Below are positions 19,868 to 29,656 of a DNA stretch of 64,000 nt, piece by piece. The notes under the pieces were generated by a model that made no database searches, had not been told where the DNA came from, and saw nothing but the letters and a program-made list of their open reading frames with translations. How positions within the stretch are numbered: position 1 is the first letter of the stretch; the number at the start of each line of letters is the position of its first letter. This DNA is from Mitsuaria sp. PDC51 (GTDB lineage: Bacteria; Pseudomonadota; Gammaproteobacteria; Burkholderiales; Burkholderiaceae_C). The DNA is taken from the NCBI RefSeq assembly GCF_900113225.1, contig NZ_FOZE01000001.1:1302001-1366000 (forward strand), written 5' to 3'. The translations under genes and the position numbers were made by a program.

Positions 19868-19904
19868 CACGCGCTTCAATCCCCAGCAACGAAGGAGCAC
19901 GACC

Positions 19905-21467
19905 ATGCCGTCCACCATGACGAAGTTTTCCTGGCGCCTGGCCGGCGCGGTCGCGCTCGCGGCCGCCGGCATCGCGACGCCCGACATGTATGCGCCGACC
20001 GCGACGAGCGACGGCTTGCTGCCGGAGCCCGGCTCCTTCGCGTTGGCCGCGCTGGGCGTGGCGCTGGTGGGGATGTTGCGGTGGCGCCGGCGCTGGTCGA
20101 GCGCGCCGATGATGACGGCGGTCGTGCTCGGCCTGGCGGCCGCGGCGCCGGTGGCCGTCGCGAAGGACGTCAGGGAGGCGCAGGACGCACAGGCCGTGGC
20201 CTTCGACATGGCGGCCGAGTCCGCGCCGGCGCCGGCGAGCTGTCCGTCGGGCGTGGGCGAGGGCGCGCGTTGCCTGGCGGGCCAGGACAGCGCGGGCGCG
20301 TTCTACATGATCGTGATGCCCAAGGCCTGGAACGGCGACCTGGTGGTGCACGCGCACGGTGGGCCCTTCCTCGGCGCGCCGACGGCCAGGCGCGTGGTCG
20401 AGGACATCGAGCGCTGGTCGATCATGCCGAGGCTGGGCTACGCGCTCGCGGCGTCGAGCTACCGGCAGGGCGGCGTCGCGGTGACGGCCGCGGCGCAGGA
20501 CAACGAACGGCTGCGACGCCTGTTCATCAACAAGGTGGCCAAGCCGAAACACGTCTACCTGCATGGCCAGTCCTGGGGCGCCAGCGTCGCGGCCAAGGGC
20601 GCAGAGCGCTTCGTCGACGGCAAGCCCTACGACGCGGTGCTGCTGAGCTCGGGCGTGCTGGGTGGCGGCACCCGCAGCTACGATTTCCGGCTCGACCTGC
20701 GTGTCGTCTACCAATACCTCTGCCGCAACCATCCGCTGCCGAGCGAGCCGCAGTACCCGCTGAACATCGGGCTGCCGCTCGCCTCGACGATGAAGCAGGC
20801 CGACCTCGCCAGTCGCGTGAACGACTGCCTGGGCCTGAACAAGCCCGCGGCGGAGCGCTCGCCCGAGCAGGCCGCGAAGATCAAGACCCTCGTGGACGTG
20901 GTCCACATCCCGGAGCGCAGCATCCTGTCGCACCTGAACTGGGCCACCTGGCACTTCCAGGACATCACGTTCAAGCGCACCGGCGGTGCCAGTCCCTTCG
21001 GCAACGTGGGCGCGGTGTACGCCGGATCGAGCGACGACGCGGCGCTCAACGCGGGCGTGCAGCGCTACGCGGCGGATCCGAAGGCCGTGGCGATGCTGGC
21101 GGCGGACGCGGACCTCGACGGGAAGATCCCGGTGCCGGTGCTGACGGTGCATGCGATCCACGACCCGACCGCGATGGTCGAGCTGCAAGAGAGTTTCGGC
21201 CGCACGATGGCGGCGGCGGGGCGCGGCGATGCGCTGGTGCAGACCTTCACCGGCGACAAGGACCACAGCTACCTGAGCGACGCGACCTATGCGGCGCTGA
21301 TGGCGGCGCTGTCGAGCTGGGCGACGCAAGGCCGAAAGCCGACGCCCGCATCGATCGCCGCCGGTTGCGAGAAGGCGCGCGTGGCGCTCGGATCGACCTG
21401 CCGCTTCGAGCCGGACTACCAGGTCCGGCCGCTGGAGACGCGGGTGGTGGGGCGCGACCGGCCCTGA
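19905..21467 (+). CDS. exported alpha/beta-hydrolase with internal PEP-CTERM-like segment
   Basis: This 520-residue protein has a typical alpha/beta-hydrolase triad: S223 in HGQSWGAS, probable D420 in HAIHDPTA, and H454 in GDKDHSYLS. The N-terminus is odd. A first hydrophobic leader (residues 1-22) is followed by LLPEPGSFALAALGVALVGM and RWRRRW (P40-E41-P42, helix to 58, basic to 64), which is a PEP-CTERM anchor normally found at the C-terminus. A second signal-like stretch, MMTAVVLGLAAAAPVAVA, begins at residue 69. Translation from M69 would give a simple exported hydrolase. Substrate unknown; it is followed by an amidohydrolase on the same strand. Confidence 0.82.
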   Translation: MPSTMTKFSWRLAGAVALAAAGIATPDMYAPTATSDGLLPEPGSFALAALGVALVGMLRWRRRWSSAPMMTAVVLGLAAAAPVAVAKDVREAQDAQAVAFDMAAESAPAPASCPSGVGEGARCLAGQDSAGAFYMIVMPKAWNGDLVVHAHGGPFLGAPTARRVVEDIERWSIMPRLGYALAASSYRQGGVAVTAAAQDNERLRRLFINKVAKPKHVYLHGQSWGASVAAKGAERFVDGKPYDAVLLSSGVLGGGTRSYDFRLDLRVVYQYLCRNHPLPSEPQYPLNIGLPLASTMKQADLASRVNDCLGLNKPAAERSPEQAAKIKTLVDVVHIPERSILSHLNWATWHFQDITFKRTGGASPFGNVGAVYAGSSDDAALNAGVQRYAADPKAVAMLAADADLDGKIPVPVLTVHAIHDPTAMVELQESFGRTMAAAGRGDALVQTFTGDKDHSYLSDATYAALMAALSSWATQGRKPTPASIAAGCEKARVALGSTCRFEPDYQVRPLETRVVGRDRP

Positions 21468-21577
21468 TACCCGGACGGCAGCGACGACACCGGCCACAGT
21501 CCGGTGTCCCCACTTTGGGAGAAGCCGGATCCGGCATTCGGGCGAAGAATCGGCGGGTTCATTCGACAGGAGCCGCC

Positions 21578-23584
21578 ATGTTCACCGACCTGATCCGCAC
21601 CGGCCGCGAGGACGCGCCGCAGGGCAATCGCCGCGACTTCATGGAGGCCGCCGCCGCGCTGGGCCTGAGCGTGATGGCCGGGCCGGTGCTCGCGCAATCC
21701 GCCGCGGGCGGAGCGCCGGAGCTGATCCTGCGCAACGGTCGCATCACGACGATGGACCCGGCGCGGCCCGAGGCGAGCGCGATCGCGCTGCGCGACGGCG
21801 TGGTGATGGCGGTGGGCGGCGACGCGGAGATCGCCAAGCTCGCCGGCCCCAGGACCCGGGTGGTCGACGTGGAGAAGCGCCGCGTGATCCCGGGGCTGAC
21901 CGACTCGCACATGCACATCATCCGCGGCGGCCTCAACTTCAACATGGAGCTGCGCTGGGACGGCGTGCGCTCGCTGGGCGCGGCGCTGCAGATGCTCAAG
22001 GACCAGGCGGCGCGCACGCCCGCGCCGCAGTGGGTGCGGGTGGTCGGCGGCTGGAACGAATTCCAGTTCGACGAGAAGCGCATGCCGACGTTGGCGGAGC
22101 TCAATGCCGCGGCGCCGGACACGCCGGTGTTCGTGCTCAACCTCTACAACATGGCCCTCCTGAACCGCGCGGCGCTGCGCGCGGTCGGCTACACCAAGGA
22201 CACGCCGCAGCCCGCGGGCGCGATCATCGAGCGCGACGCGCGCGGCGAGCCCACCGGGCTGCTGCTGGCCGAGCCCAACGCCTTCATCCTCTACAACACG
22301 CTGAACCTCGGGCCCAAGCTCGATCCGGAGCAGCAGCTCAACTCGACGCTGCACTTCATGCGCGAGGAGAACCGGCTGGGCGTGACCTCGGTGGGCGACG
22401 CCGGCGGCGGCTTCCAGAACTATCCCGATGACTACGGGATCATCGACCGGCTCGCCAAGGAGGGCCGGCTGACGGTGCGCATCGCCTACAACCTGTTCCC
22501 GCAGAAGGCGAAGCAGGAGCTGGCCGACTTCCAGCGCTGGGCGAAGACTGGCCGGCCCGGCGACGGCAGCGACTTCTACAAGCTCAACGGCGCGGGCGAG
22601 ATGCTCGCCTTCAGCGCGGCGGACTTCGAGGACTTCCTCGTGCCGCGGCCCGAGATGCCGGCGGCGATGGAAAGCGACCTCGAGGGCGTGGTGCGTTTCC
22701 TGGCGGGCAACGGCTGGCCCTGGCGCATGCATGCGACCTACGACGAGACGGTGTCGCGCGCGCTGGATGTCTTCGAGAAGGTCCATCGCGATCATCCGAT
22801 CGACCAGCTCGGCTGGTTCTTCGACCACTGCGAGACAGTGACGCCGCGCAACCTGGAGCGGATCCGCAAGCTGGGCGGCGGCATCGCGGTGCAGAACCGG
22901 ATGTCGATGCAGGGCGAATACTTCATCCGCCGCTACGGGCTGAAGGCGACGGCGGAGACGCCGCCGGTCAAGCGCATGCTGGAGATGGGCCTGCCGGTGT
23001 CGCTGGGCACCGATGCGACGCGGGTGAACAGCTACAACCCGTGGCAGGCGCTGTACTGGCTGGTGTCGGGCCGCACCATCGGCGGCACGGTGCTCTATCC
23101 GGAGGAACGGCGGCTGGAACGCATCGCCGCGCTGCGGCTGATGACGGCGGACGGGGCGTGGTTCTCGCGCGAGACGGGGAAGAAGGGCGTGCTGAAGGCG
23201 GGCGCCTTCGGCGACCTGGCGGTGCTGGACCGCGATTTCCTCACCGTGCCGGAGGACCAGATCCAGGACATCACCTCGGTGCTGACGGTGGTGGCGGGCA
23301 AGCCGGTGCATGGCAGCGGCGCCTACGCGTCGCTCGCGCCGCCCTTGCCGCCGGCGATGCCGGACTGGTCGCCGGTGCGTCGCTACGGCGGCTACCAGGC
23401 GCGCAAGTCGTCGACCTCGGCGATGAGCGATGCCGAGCGCCGCTACCAGTACGCCGCGATGTGCGGCTGCGCCAGCCAGTGCGGCGTCCATGGGCACGAC
23501 CACACGGCGGTCGCGAGCGCAGCGAGCGATGCGTCGGCGGCGCAGGCGTTCTGGGGTGCGCTGGGCTGCAGCTGCTACGTGTGA
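21578..23584 (+). CDS. Tat-exported YtcJ-like metal-dependent amidohydrolase
   Basis: This 668-residue amidohydrolase-superfamily enzyme resembles YtcJ. It has a twin-arginine signal (NRRDFMEAAAALGLSVMAGPVLAQ, residues 17-40), an N-terminal beta-sandwich part (ELILRNGRITTMDP), the metal-binding HxH in DSHMHIIRGG, a further His site near FDHCETVTPRN, and the typical late block LGTDATRVNSYNPWQALYWLVSG. Its last 55 residues hold six cysteines and three histidines (CGCASQCGVHGHDH, then GCSCYV), an unusual tail. GGAG precedes ATG 21578. The substrate is unknown; YtcJ-like enzymes act on amides, esters or N-acyl compounds. Confidence 0.88.
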   Translation: MFTDLIRTGREDAPQGNRRDFMEAAAALGLSVMAGPVLAQSAAGGAPELILRNGRITTMDPARPEASAIALRDGVVMAVGGDAEIAKLAGPRTRVVDVEKRRVIPGLTDSHMHIIRGGLNFNMELRWDGVRSLGAALQMLKDQAARTPAPQWVRVVGGWNEFQFDEKRMPTLAELNAAAPDTPVFVLNLYNMALLNRAALRAVGYTKDTPQPAGAIIERDARGEPTGLLLAEPNAFILYNTLNLGPKLDPEQQLNSTLHFMREENRLGVTSVGDAGGGFQNYPDDYGIIDRLAKEGRLTVRIAYNLFPQKAKQELADFQRWAKTGRPGDGSDFYKLNGAGEMLAFSAADFEDFLVPRPEMPAAMESDLEGVVRFLAGNGWPWRMHATYDETVSRALDVFEKVHRDHPIDQLGWFFDHCETVTPRNLERIRKLGGGIAVQNRMSMQGEYFIRRYGLKATAETPPVKRMLEMGLPVSLGTDATRVNSYNPWQALYWLVSGRTIGGTVLYPEERRLERIAALRLMTADGAWFSRETGKKGVLKAGAFGDLAVLDRDFLTVPEDQIQDITSVLTVVAGKPVHGSGAYASLAPPLPPAMPDWSPVRRYGGYQARKSSTSAMSDAERRYQYAAMCGCASQCGVHGHDHTAVASAASDASAAQAFWGALGCSCYV

Positions 23585-23652
23585 GGGAGCGGCAAGGGCA
23601 GCAAGGGCAGCAAGGGCGGTGAGGGTGCGCTGAAGCGACGCCGAGGCGCCGC

Positions 23653-24555
23653 TCAGGGCGGCAACCCGAACAACCTGGCCGCGTTGCCCCAGGCGATGCG
23701 CCGGGCGATGTCGGTGGGCAGCTCGCCGAGCCAGGCGCGGTAGCCCTGCATGGTGGCGTCGTAGTGCTGCCAGCGCTGGTTGACCCAGGTGTCGGAGCCG
23801 ACCAGGAAGCGATCGGGATGGCGCTCGATCAGCGTGCGCCAGTCGGGGCAGAGCTTGCCGTCGTCGCAGGTGAGGCCGGGGCGGTAGGACAGCTCGCCCA
23901 TCAGCCGCGGGTACTTCGCGAGCAGGGCCTGGACGCGCTCGATCGGGGTGCCGTTGATGCCGGTGTGGGCCCAGATCAGGCGGAGCTCGCGTCCCTGGCT
24001 CGGCGTGGCGGCCATCAGCAGGTCGATTGCCTCGTCGTCCACATGGGCGAGCACCACGAGCGACTTCTCTTCGGCCAGCGCCATCAACTGGCGCGCGACG
24101 GGACCGCGCGCGTTGGCGCTGTCGTAAAGGTGGAACTCGCCGAGGCCGCGATACGGCCCGGCCGCGGTGCCGCGCGCGAGTTCCTCCTGGACCATGCGGT
24201 AGATGCTGGGATCGCGGAACCAGTTGTCGTAGTCAGCGCGCGTGCGATAGAGCCGGATGAAGGGCACGACGGTCACGCCGGCGGCGCGGGTCTCCGGCAA
24301 CCCGGCGAGGGCGCGCGTGCCGTCGTTCGGACGCGAGTTGGAGAGGATGGCCTTCACGCCGTTGCGCTGCATCCGCGCGAGCACGTCGGCCGGCGGATGC
24401 GGACCATCGCGGCCGTTCCAGGCTTCCTCGTTGTAGTGGAGGTGCGCGTCGAAGAGCGGGCCGGTGTAGTCGGCCGCGAGGGCGCCGCCGGACCACGCCG
24501 GCGACAGCGCCAGCACGACGAGCAAGGACAGCAGGGCAGGCGGCACACGGCGCAT
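23653..24555 (-). CDS. exported amidohydrolase-2 family TIM-barrel hydrolase
   Basis: This 300-residue protein has a signal peptide ([27 protein letters not shown], cleavage near 27) and then an amidohydrolase_2 barrel. The HxH metal motif is [11 protein letters not shown], further His residues lie in [10 protein letters not shown] and WAHTGIN, and the C-terminal Asp lies in [13 protein letters not shown]. Location would be periplasmic. It is convergent with the YtcJ-like amidohydrolase. No substrate can be deduced. Confidence 0.87.
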   Translation of the reverse strand: MRRVPPALLSLLVVLALSPAWSGGALAADYTGPLFDAHLHYNEEAWNGRDGPHPPADVLARMQRNGVKAILSNSRPNDGTRALAGLPETRAAGVTVVPFIRLYRTRADYDNWFRDPSIYRMVQEELARGTAAGPYRGLGEFHLYDSANARGPVARQLMALAEEKSLVVLAHVDDEAIDLLMAATPSQGRELRLIWAHTGINGTPIERVQALLAKYPRLMGELSYRPGLTCDDGKLCPDWRTLIERHPDRFLVGSDTWVNQRWQHYDATMQGYRAWLGELPTDIARRIAWGNAARLFGLPP

Positions 24556-24607
24556 GGGCAGGCTCCAGGGCGATGAGGTCGCGGTGGATTCTGCGCCTGA
24601 GGGGCGC

Positions 24608-25249
24608 CTATCGACGATCGGGGAAGGTCCCGGGCAGCGGCGTCAGTGAAGAGGCGCCGGGTCCGATGGGCGCGAGCGGGAGGCAGCGATCCGGCGATGG
24701 ATCGCAGAAGCTGACATCGATGAGGTCGGTGGGTGGGCGCCGTGGGCGGAGGATCAACTGCGGCACGCGCGGCCAGCGTGCCAGGAGCACGCGCTCGATG
24801 ACGGCGCGAGGCAGGGTGGGCAGCCGGACGGATAGCCACTCGACGTCCTTGAAGCGGGTCATCTCCAGGCCTTCCCAGTCGATGAACGCGGGCGGATCCT
24901 GAAGGATCAGCGTCGCCTGCGGGTGAAGGCCGGTCGACCGCGCCGTGAGCGCGAGGTGGGCGCAGGCCGCCTCGCAGAGGCCATGCACCTCCACGCGCCT
25001 GAACACGAATGCCGCATGCAGGGCGAGCCGGGTCCTGATGGGCCGGCCGCCGCGCAGGTCCTTCAGATGGATCGCGTCGACACCGGGGCGGCGCAAGGCG
25101 TTGTCGATCCGCTCGACGGCCGCGTCGTCAAGCACGCCGTCACGTATCCAGAGGTCGGAGCCATCCCGGTCAATGCTGATCGCCAGCGCATCCGACGCGG
25201 CACCGATCGCCGCGGCGAATCCCAGCCGCCTTATGAGGTTCATCCACAT
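24608..25249 (-). CDS. exported protein resembling COG3904 ClpP-like family, active-site Ser apparently lost
   Basis: About 213 residues, beginning [23 protein letters not shown], which may be a short signal peptide. The central stretch [30 protein letters not shown], split here at GLCEAAC, lines up with the GLCxSAC block of COG3904 predicted periplasmic ClpP-like proteins, but the residue equivalent to the Ser is Ala. That suggests a non-catalytic relative. The assignment is by eye and weak. The exact start is uncertain: ATG 25243 and 25249 are both possible and neither has a good ribosome site. Confidence 0.55.
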   Translation of the reverse strand: MWMNLIRRLGFAAAIGAASDALAISIDRDGSDLWIRDGVLDDAAVERIDNALRRPGVDAIHLKDLRGGRPIRTRLALHAAFVFRRVEVHGLCEAACAHLALTARSTGLHPQATLILQDPPAFIDWEGLEMTRFKDVEWLSVRLPTLPRAVIERVLLARWPRVPQLILRPRRPPTDLIDVSFCDPSPDRCLPLAPIGPGASSLTPLPGTFPDRR

Positions 25250-25424
25250 GGGCGCGTCGGTCACGCTCGCGGCCGCATCGGTTCGAAGACGTCCCGCAGC
25301 GCCCGTTCGGGCGCGCGCCGGATGCAATTCTGACCACCCGGCATGCCGCCAGGGCCGCTCGGCGCGGGAGCCCCCCTTGCCCGCCCAGGGCCACACCCGT
25401 CCCTGCCGCTTGCCGGAGAGCCTC

Positions 25425-25910
25425 ATGCACCATTTCTCGCCTCGCAGCCTTCGCACCACCGATCTCATCCGCGAATCGCTGATCGCCGGACTCGCTTCCG
25501 GCTTGCTCTCCGCCGCGGCCGTGGCCTGGGGCAGCCGCGCCGGCGGCCATCGCGCGGTGGCAGGCCTCAACGCGCCCAGCCATTGGCTCTGGGGCGACGA
25601 GGCGCTCGAGTCCGACGCCTGCAACCTGCGCCATACCGGCGTCGGCGTCGCGACGCACGTCGCCTCGGCCCTGTTCTGGGGCGGGATCTACGCGCTGATG
25701 CGCGGCTGGCATCGGCGGCCGACGCCGCTCAATGCGGCGACCGACGCGGTCATCCTGACCGGCGCCGCGGTGGTCACCGACTACCTGCTCGTGCCCCGGC
25801 GCCTGACGCCGGGCTTCGAGGCCCGGCTCACGCCGCGCCGGCTGGGCATCGTCTACCTGGCGCTTGCCGGTGGACTGGTGCTCGGCGCAGTGTGCAGCGA
25901 GCGGGACTGA
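25425..25910 (+). CDS. hypothetical membrane protein
   Basis: This 161-residue protein has about four hydrophobic segments: LIAGLASGLLSAAAVAWG near residue 20, VGVATHVASALFWGGIYALM around 75, AVILTGAAVVTDYLLVP around 110, and IVYLALAGGLVLGAVC at the end. GGAGAG precedes ATG 25425. I do not recognise the family. It is convergent with the starch-degradation genes but not obviously related to them. Confidence 0.72.
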   Translation: MHHFSPRSLRTTDLIRESLIAGLASGLLSAAAVAWGSRAGGHRAVAGLNAPSHWLWGDEALESDACNLRHTGVGVATHVASALFWGGIYALMRGWHRRPTPLNAATDAVILTGAAVVTDYLLVPRRLTPGFEARLTPRRLGIVYLALAGGLVLGAVCSERD

Positions 25911-25959
25911 ACCCGCGCGCTGGCGATGATCGGGCGCGGCGTGCCGCGCCCGACCGCGG

Positions 25960-27912
25960 TCACTCGATCGACAGCAACGTCACCGACCGCGCCGGCAGGC
26001 TGAGCGACGCGCCCAGCGTTGCCTTCTGCCCGGTCATGACGTCGGTGGCGGTCTCGCCGCCGCGCAGCATCTCGGTGAAGCGCGTCAGGTCCAGCTCCCG
26101 CGCCTCGCGCGCCTTGTTCAGCACCAGCATCAGCCGCTTGCCGCCCAGGCCCTTCGCCGCGTCGTAGCGGAACAGCACATAGGCCTCGTTCAGCGGCGCG
26201 TACTGCATCAGCGCGCCCTCGTGGACCAGCCGCTCCGACTTGCGCCAGTTCAGCAGCCGCTTCAGCCAGGCCTGCGCGCCGGCCTGGCGCTCGCTCAGGC
26301 CCGCGCCGGTGAAGGCGTTGACCGCGTCGCCGGCCCAGCCGCCGGGGAAATCCGCCCGGGCCGCGCCGTCGTCGCGGTGGCGCGGGCTGGTCATCAGGAT
26401 CTCGGTGCCGTAATAGAACTGCGGAATGCGGCGCACCACGCTCAGGAAGGCCCAGGCCATCTTCGTCAGGTCCAGGTCCTCGTGCAGCATGCTGTACAGG
26501 CGCGGCGTGTCGTGGTTGCCCTCGAAGAGCACCAGGTTGGCCGGGTCCGGATAGACGAAGTCGTGCGCCAGGCCCTCGTACAGCCGCGTGAAGCCGCCAT
26601 CGTGCGAGTCGGCCTGGTTCAGGCCGGCCAGGATGGCCTCCTGCATCGGGAAGTCCATCAGGCTCGGCAGCGACGACACGTAGCCATCGTGGTTGCGCTT
26701 GCCCGCCTGCCAGTACGACACCACCGCGGGATGCGGGCTCCATTCCTCGCCGACGATGTTGAGCTTCGGATACTCGTCCTTCAGGCGGCGCGACCAGGCG
26801 GCCAGGAAGTCCTTGTCCGAATAGCTGTAGGTGTCGGTGCGCACGCCCGCCAGCCCCGCGCTCTCGATCCACCACAGGCTCATCTGCGTGAGGTAGGTCG
26901 CCACCAGCGGCTGGCGCTGGTTGAGGTCGGGCATGTCCGGCGTGAACCAGCCGTCGCTGAAGCGCTTGCGGTCGCTCGGCGCCGCGTAGGGATCCTGCAG
27001 CGACATGCGCGCGTGATGCGTCTCGGTGTAGCGGGGCCAGACGTTGACCCAGTCCGCCGTCGGCAGGTCGGCCATCCACCAGTGGTGCACGCCGATGTGG
27101 TTCAGCACGATGTCCTGGATCAGCCCCAGGCCGTGGCGCTTCGCCTCCGTCGCCAGGCGCATGAAGTCGGCATTGGTGCCGAAACGCGGATCCACCTTGT
27201 AGAAGTCGGTCGCCGCATAACCGTGGTAGCTCCACTTCGGGCTGTTGTTCTCGGACAGCGGCGTCGGCCACAGCATCGTGAAGCCCATGCCCGCGATGTA
27301 GTCGAGGTGCGCGGTCAGCCCGGCGAGGTCCCCGCCGTGGCGGCCGCCCGGATCGTCGCGCCGCAGGCCTTCGGCCATGCCGGGCACTTCGTCGTTGCGC
27401 GGGTCGCCGTTGGCGAAGCGGTCCGGCACCACCAGGTAGATCGCGTCCTTCGGCCCGAAGCTCTCGCGCTGCGCCGAACCTGGCGCGCGGGCGCGCAGCG
27501 GGTAGCGGTGCTCCAGGACCGTCCGGCCCTCCTGCTGGAGCTGCAGCGTCAGCGTGCCCGGCTGCGCGGTGGGCGCGATGCGCAGGTCGACGAACAGGTA
27601 GTTGGGGCTGTCGCCCCGCCGCGTGCCGACCAGCGTCACGCCGGGCGCCGGCGCGAGCGCGACCTGCAGCGCGCCGATGCCGGCGCCGTGCAGCATCACC
27701 TGCAGCTCGGGGGACTTCATGCCGACCCACCAGTCCGGCGGCTCGACGTGATCGAGCGTGACGGTGGCGGGCGTGGAGACGGGAGCGGCCGTCGCGGCGG
27801 CGGCGGGAGTGTGCGTCATGGCAAGCAGGCTCAAGGCGAGGGGGAGGAGGGGGGCGAGGAAGGAGGCAAGGGACGTGGCGAGAGGTGCGGCGGGACGGGT
27901 CGGAACGATCAT
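25960..27912 (-). CDS. exported GH13 cyclomaltodextrinase/neopullulanase-like enzyme
   Basis: This 650-residue glycoside hydrolase has a signal sequence (residues 1-40), an N-terminal cyclomaltodextrinase beta-sandwich (about 50-140), the GH13 barrel, and a C-terminal beta domain ending SLPARSVTLLSIE. Catalytic residues are D360 in GVRTDTYSY, E389 in IVGEEWS, and D468 in GNHDTPR; YHGYAATDFYKVDPRFGT is the typical region I extension. Such enzymes hydrolyse cyclodextrins, maltodextrins or pullulan to small sugars. It lies 12 nt downstream of the alpha-amylase gene, so they form an operon. The exact specificity is not readable from sequence. Confidence 0.92.
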   Translation of the reverse strand: MIVPTRPAAPLATSLASFLAPLLPLALSLLAMTHTPAAAATAAPVSTPATVTLDHVEPPDWWVGMKSPELQVMLHGAGIGALQVALAPAPGVTLVGTRRGDSPNYLFVDLRIAPTAQPGTLTLQLQQEGRTVLEHRYPLRARAPGSAQRESFGPKDAIYLVVPDRFANGDPRNDEVPGMAEGLRRDDPGGRHGGDLAGLTAHLDYIAGMGFTMLWPTPLSENNSPKWSYHGYAATDFYKVDPRFGTNADFMRLATEAKRHGLGLIQDIVLNHIGVHHWWMADLPTADWVNVWPRYTETHHARMSLQDPYAAPSDRKRFSDGWFTPDMPDLNQRQPLVATYLTQMSLWWIESAGLAGVRTDTYSYSDKDFLAAWSRRLKDEYPKLNIVGEEWSPHPAVVSYWQAGKRNHDGYVSSLPSLMDFPMQEAILAGLNQADSHDGGFTRLYEGLAHDFVYPDPANLVLFEGNHDTPRLYSMLHEDLDLTKMAWAFLSVVRRIPQFYYGTEILMTSPRHRDDGAARADFPGGWAGDAVNAFTGAGLSERQAGAQAWLKRLLNWRKSERLVHEGALMQYAPLNEAYVLFRYDAAKGLGGKRLMLVLNKAREARELDLTRFTEMLRGGETATDVMTGQKATLGASLSLPARSVTLLSIE

Positions 27913-27924
27913 CGTGCCCGTCCT

Positions 27925-29634
27925 TCAGCGCAGGCGGAAGACCTGCACCGACAGCGGTGCCGCGGTCAGCGTCAGGCGGCCGGTGGCGTCGACGCGGGGC
28001 GCCGGCATCGGCGGCCGCGCCGGCGTGGAGGCGGTCGGATGGAGCCGGCGCAGCGGGCGTTTCGCGCTCAGGCCGGCGAGCGCGACCTGGGCCGCCTCCT
28101 GGCCGTAGTTGATGACCACGAGCACGCGCTCGCCCCGGTACGCGCGCTGGAAGCTCAGCACGCGGCCCTGCGCCAGCGGCGCTTCGTAGCTGCCGCGCGC
28201 CAGCGCCGGCTGCGTATTGCGCAGCGCCAGCATCGCCTTGTAGAAGTTCAGCAGCGAGCCCGGATCGGCCGCCTGCGCCTGCGCGTTGTGCGTGGCGATG
28301 TTGGGCGCCGCCGGCCGGAAGGGCGTGCCGGAGCTGAAGCCGCGCACGTCGCCGGTCCAGCTCATCGGCGCACGCAGCGGCGCGTCGCCCGGCAGGCCCG
28401 CGACACCGGCCTGGCCGATCTCCTCGCCGTAGTAGAGGAAGGGCGTGCCGGGCAGCAGCAGGTAGGTGGCGGCGGCGAGCTTGTAGCGCGCCTCGTCGCC
28501 CTGGAACTGGTCCCAGGGGCGACGGCCCGCGAAGATGTCGTGGTTGCTCAGCATCGTCGCCATCGACAGCGGCGACTCGGTGAAGAAACGCGCGACCCGG
28601 GCGACCGCCTCGTCGGCGCCATCGCCGCCCTTGGCCGCGTCGATCACCGCGCGCTCCAGCCCGAAGGCGAAGGCGCTCCCGCAGATCTCGGGCCGGGTGT
28701 AGACCTTGGGCTCGGCCGTCGCCTCGCAGACGACGAAACGATGCGGATAGCGCTTGATCAGCCGCGCGAAGTCGCCGGTGAGCGCGCGGCTCTCCGGCTG
28801 GTCGTTCCAGTCCCTGGCGCTGTTCTCGATCAGGTGCGGCACCGCGTCGAGGCGGTAGCCGTCCAGGCCGCGGTTGAGCCAGAAGCGCAGGCTGTCCGCG
28901 TGGTACTTCACCACCGCCGGGTTGCGCATGTTGAAGTCGGGCATGTCGGGACCGAAGGTCGCGTAGTAGCGCGGCGAACCGGCCGGCGCCAGGGGCGTCG
29001 AGGTCGGCTTGGGGGGCGCGCTGGCGCCTTCGGGCAGCTCGGGCACCTGCTCGCCGGGCAGGTACCACGGCGTGTGGCCCCAGATGTCCCAGTCCGCCAG
29101 CTCGGCCAGCGGCTGGGGGCTCCACACGAACCAGTCGCGCCACGGACTGGCCGGATCGGCGGCCGCGGCGTGGAACAGCGGATGCTCCCGCGCGCCGTGG
29201 TTGATCACGTAGTCCATGACCACGCCGATGCCGCGCCGGTGGGCCTCGCGGATCAGTTCGTCGAAGTCGGCCAGCGTGCCGTACTGCGGCTCGATCGCGC
29301 GGTAGTCCGTGGTGGCGTAGCCGTGGTCGTGGTCGGCGCTGGCGGTGATCGGCATCAGCCACAGGCCCTTGACCCCCAGGTCCTTCAGGTAGTCCAAGCG
29401 CTGCGTCACGCCGCGCAGGTCACCGATGCCATCGCCGTCGCTGTCCTGGAAGCCACGCACGAAGATCTCGATGAACGGCCCGTGCTGCCAGCCCTCCGGC
29501 AGCGCGCTGCGGCCCAGCCGCTCCGGCACCGGCGACAGGTCCACCGGCGCGGCGGGCGCGGCGCCGGCGCCTGTCGCCGTGAGCAAGGCCAGCGTCGCCA
29601 GGGCGGCGGCGAAGGCGAGGGGGCGAGGCGTCAT
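27925..29634 (-). CDS. exported alpha-amylase family (GH13) enzyme
   Basis: This 569-residue GH13 glucanase has a signal peptide (cleavage near residue 26, GAGA) and a catalytic barrel with IEIFVRGFQDSDGDGIGDLRG, region I VVMDYVINH (about 138-146), D263 in GYRLDAVPH, E304 in VVCEATAEP and D366 in LSNHD. A C-terminal beta domain of about 90 residues follows. The match is to oligo-1,6-glucosidase/alpha-amylase-type sequences, so both alpha-1,4 and alpha-1,6 bonds are possible. ATG 29634 has AGGAGA 7 nt upstream. It heads an operon with the cyclomaltodextrinase-like gene and is divergent from pullulanase. Confidence 0.92.
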   Translation of the reverse strand: MTPRPLAFAAALATLALLTATGAGAAPAAPVDLSPVPERLGRSALPEGWQHGPFIEIFVRGFQDSDGDGIGDLRGVTQRLDYLKDLGVKGLWLMPITASADHDHGYATTDYRAIEPQYGTLADFDELIREAHRRGIGVVMDYVINHGAREHPLFHAAAADPASPWRDWFVWSPQPLAELADWDIWGHTPWYLPGEQVPELPEGASAPPKPTSTPLAPAGSPRYYATFGPDMPDFNMRNPAVVKYHADSLRFWLNRGLDGYRLDAVPHLIENSARDWNDQPESRALTGDFARLIKRYPHRFVVCEATAEPKVYTRPEICGSAFAFGLERAVIDAAKGGDGADEAVARVARFFTESPLSMATMLSNHDIFAGRRPWDQFQGDEARYKLAAATYLLLPGTPFLYYGEEIGQAGVAGLPGDAPLRAPMSWTGDVRGFSSGTPFRPAAPNIATHNAQAQAADPGSLLNFYKAMLALRNTQPALARGSYEAPLAQGRVLSFQRAYRGERVLVVINYGQEAAQVALAGLSAKRPLRRLHPTASTPARPPMPAPRVDATGRLTLTAAPLSVQVFRLR

Positions 29635-29656
29635 CTCGCGGTCTCCTGATCTTGGG

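Noticed and set aside
23585-23652. GGCAGCAAG-type short repeats after the YtcJ-like gene
   Set aside because: Too short and imperfect to be called an element.
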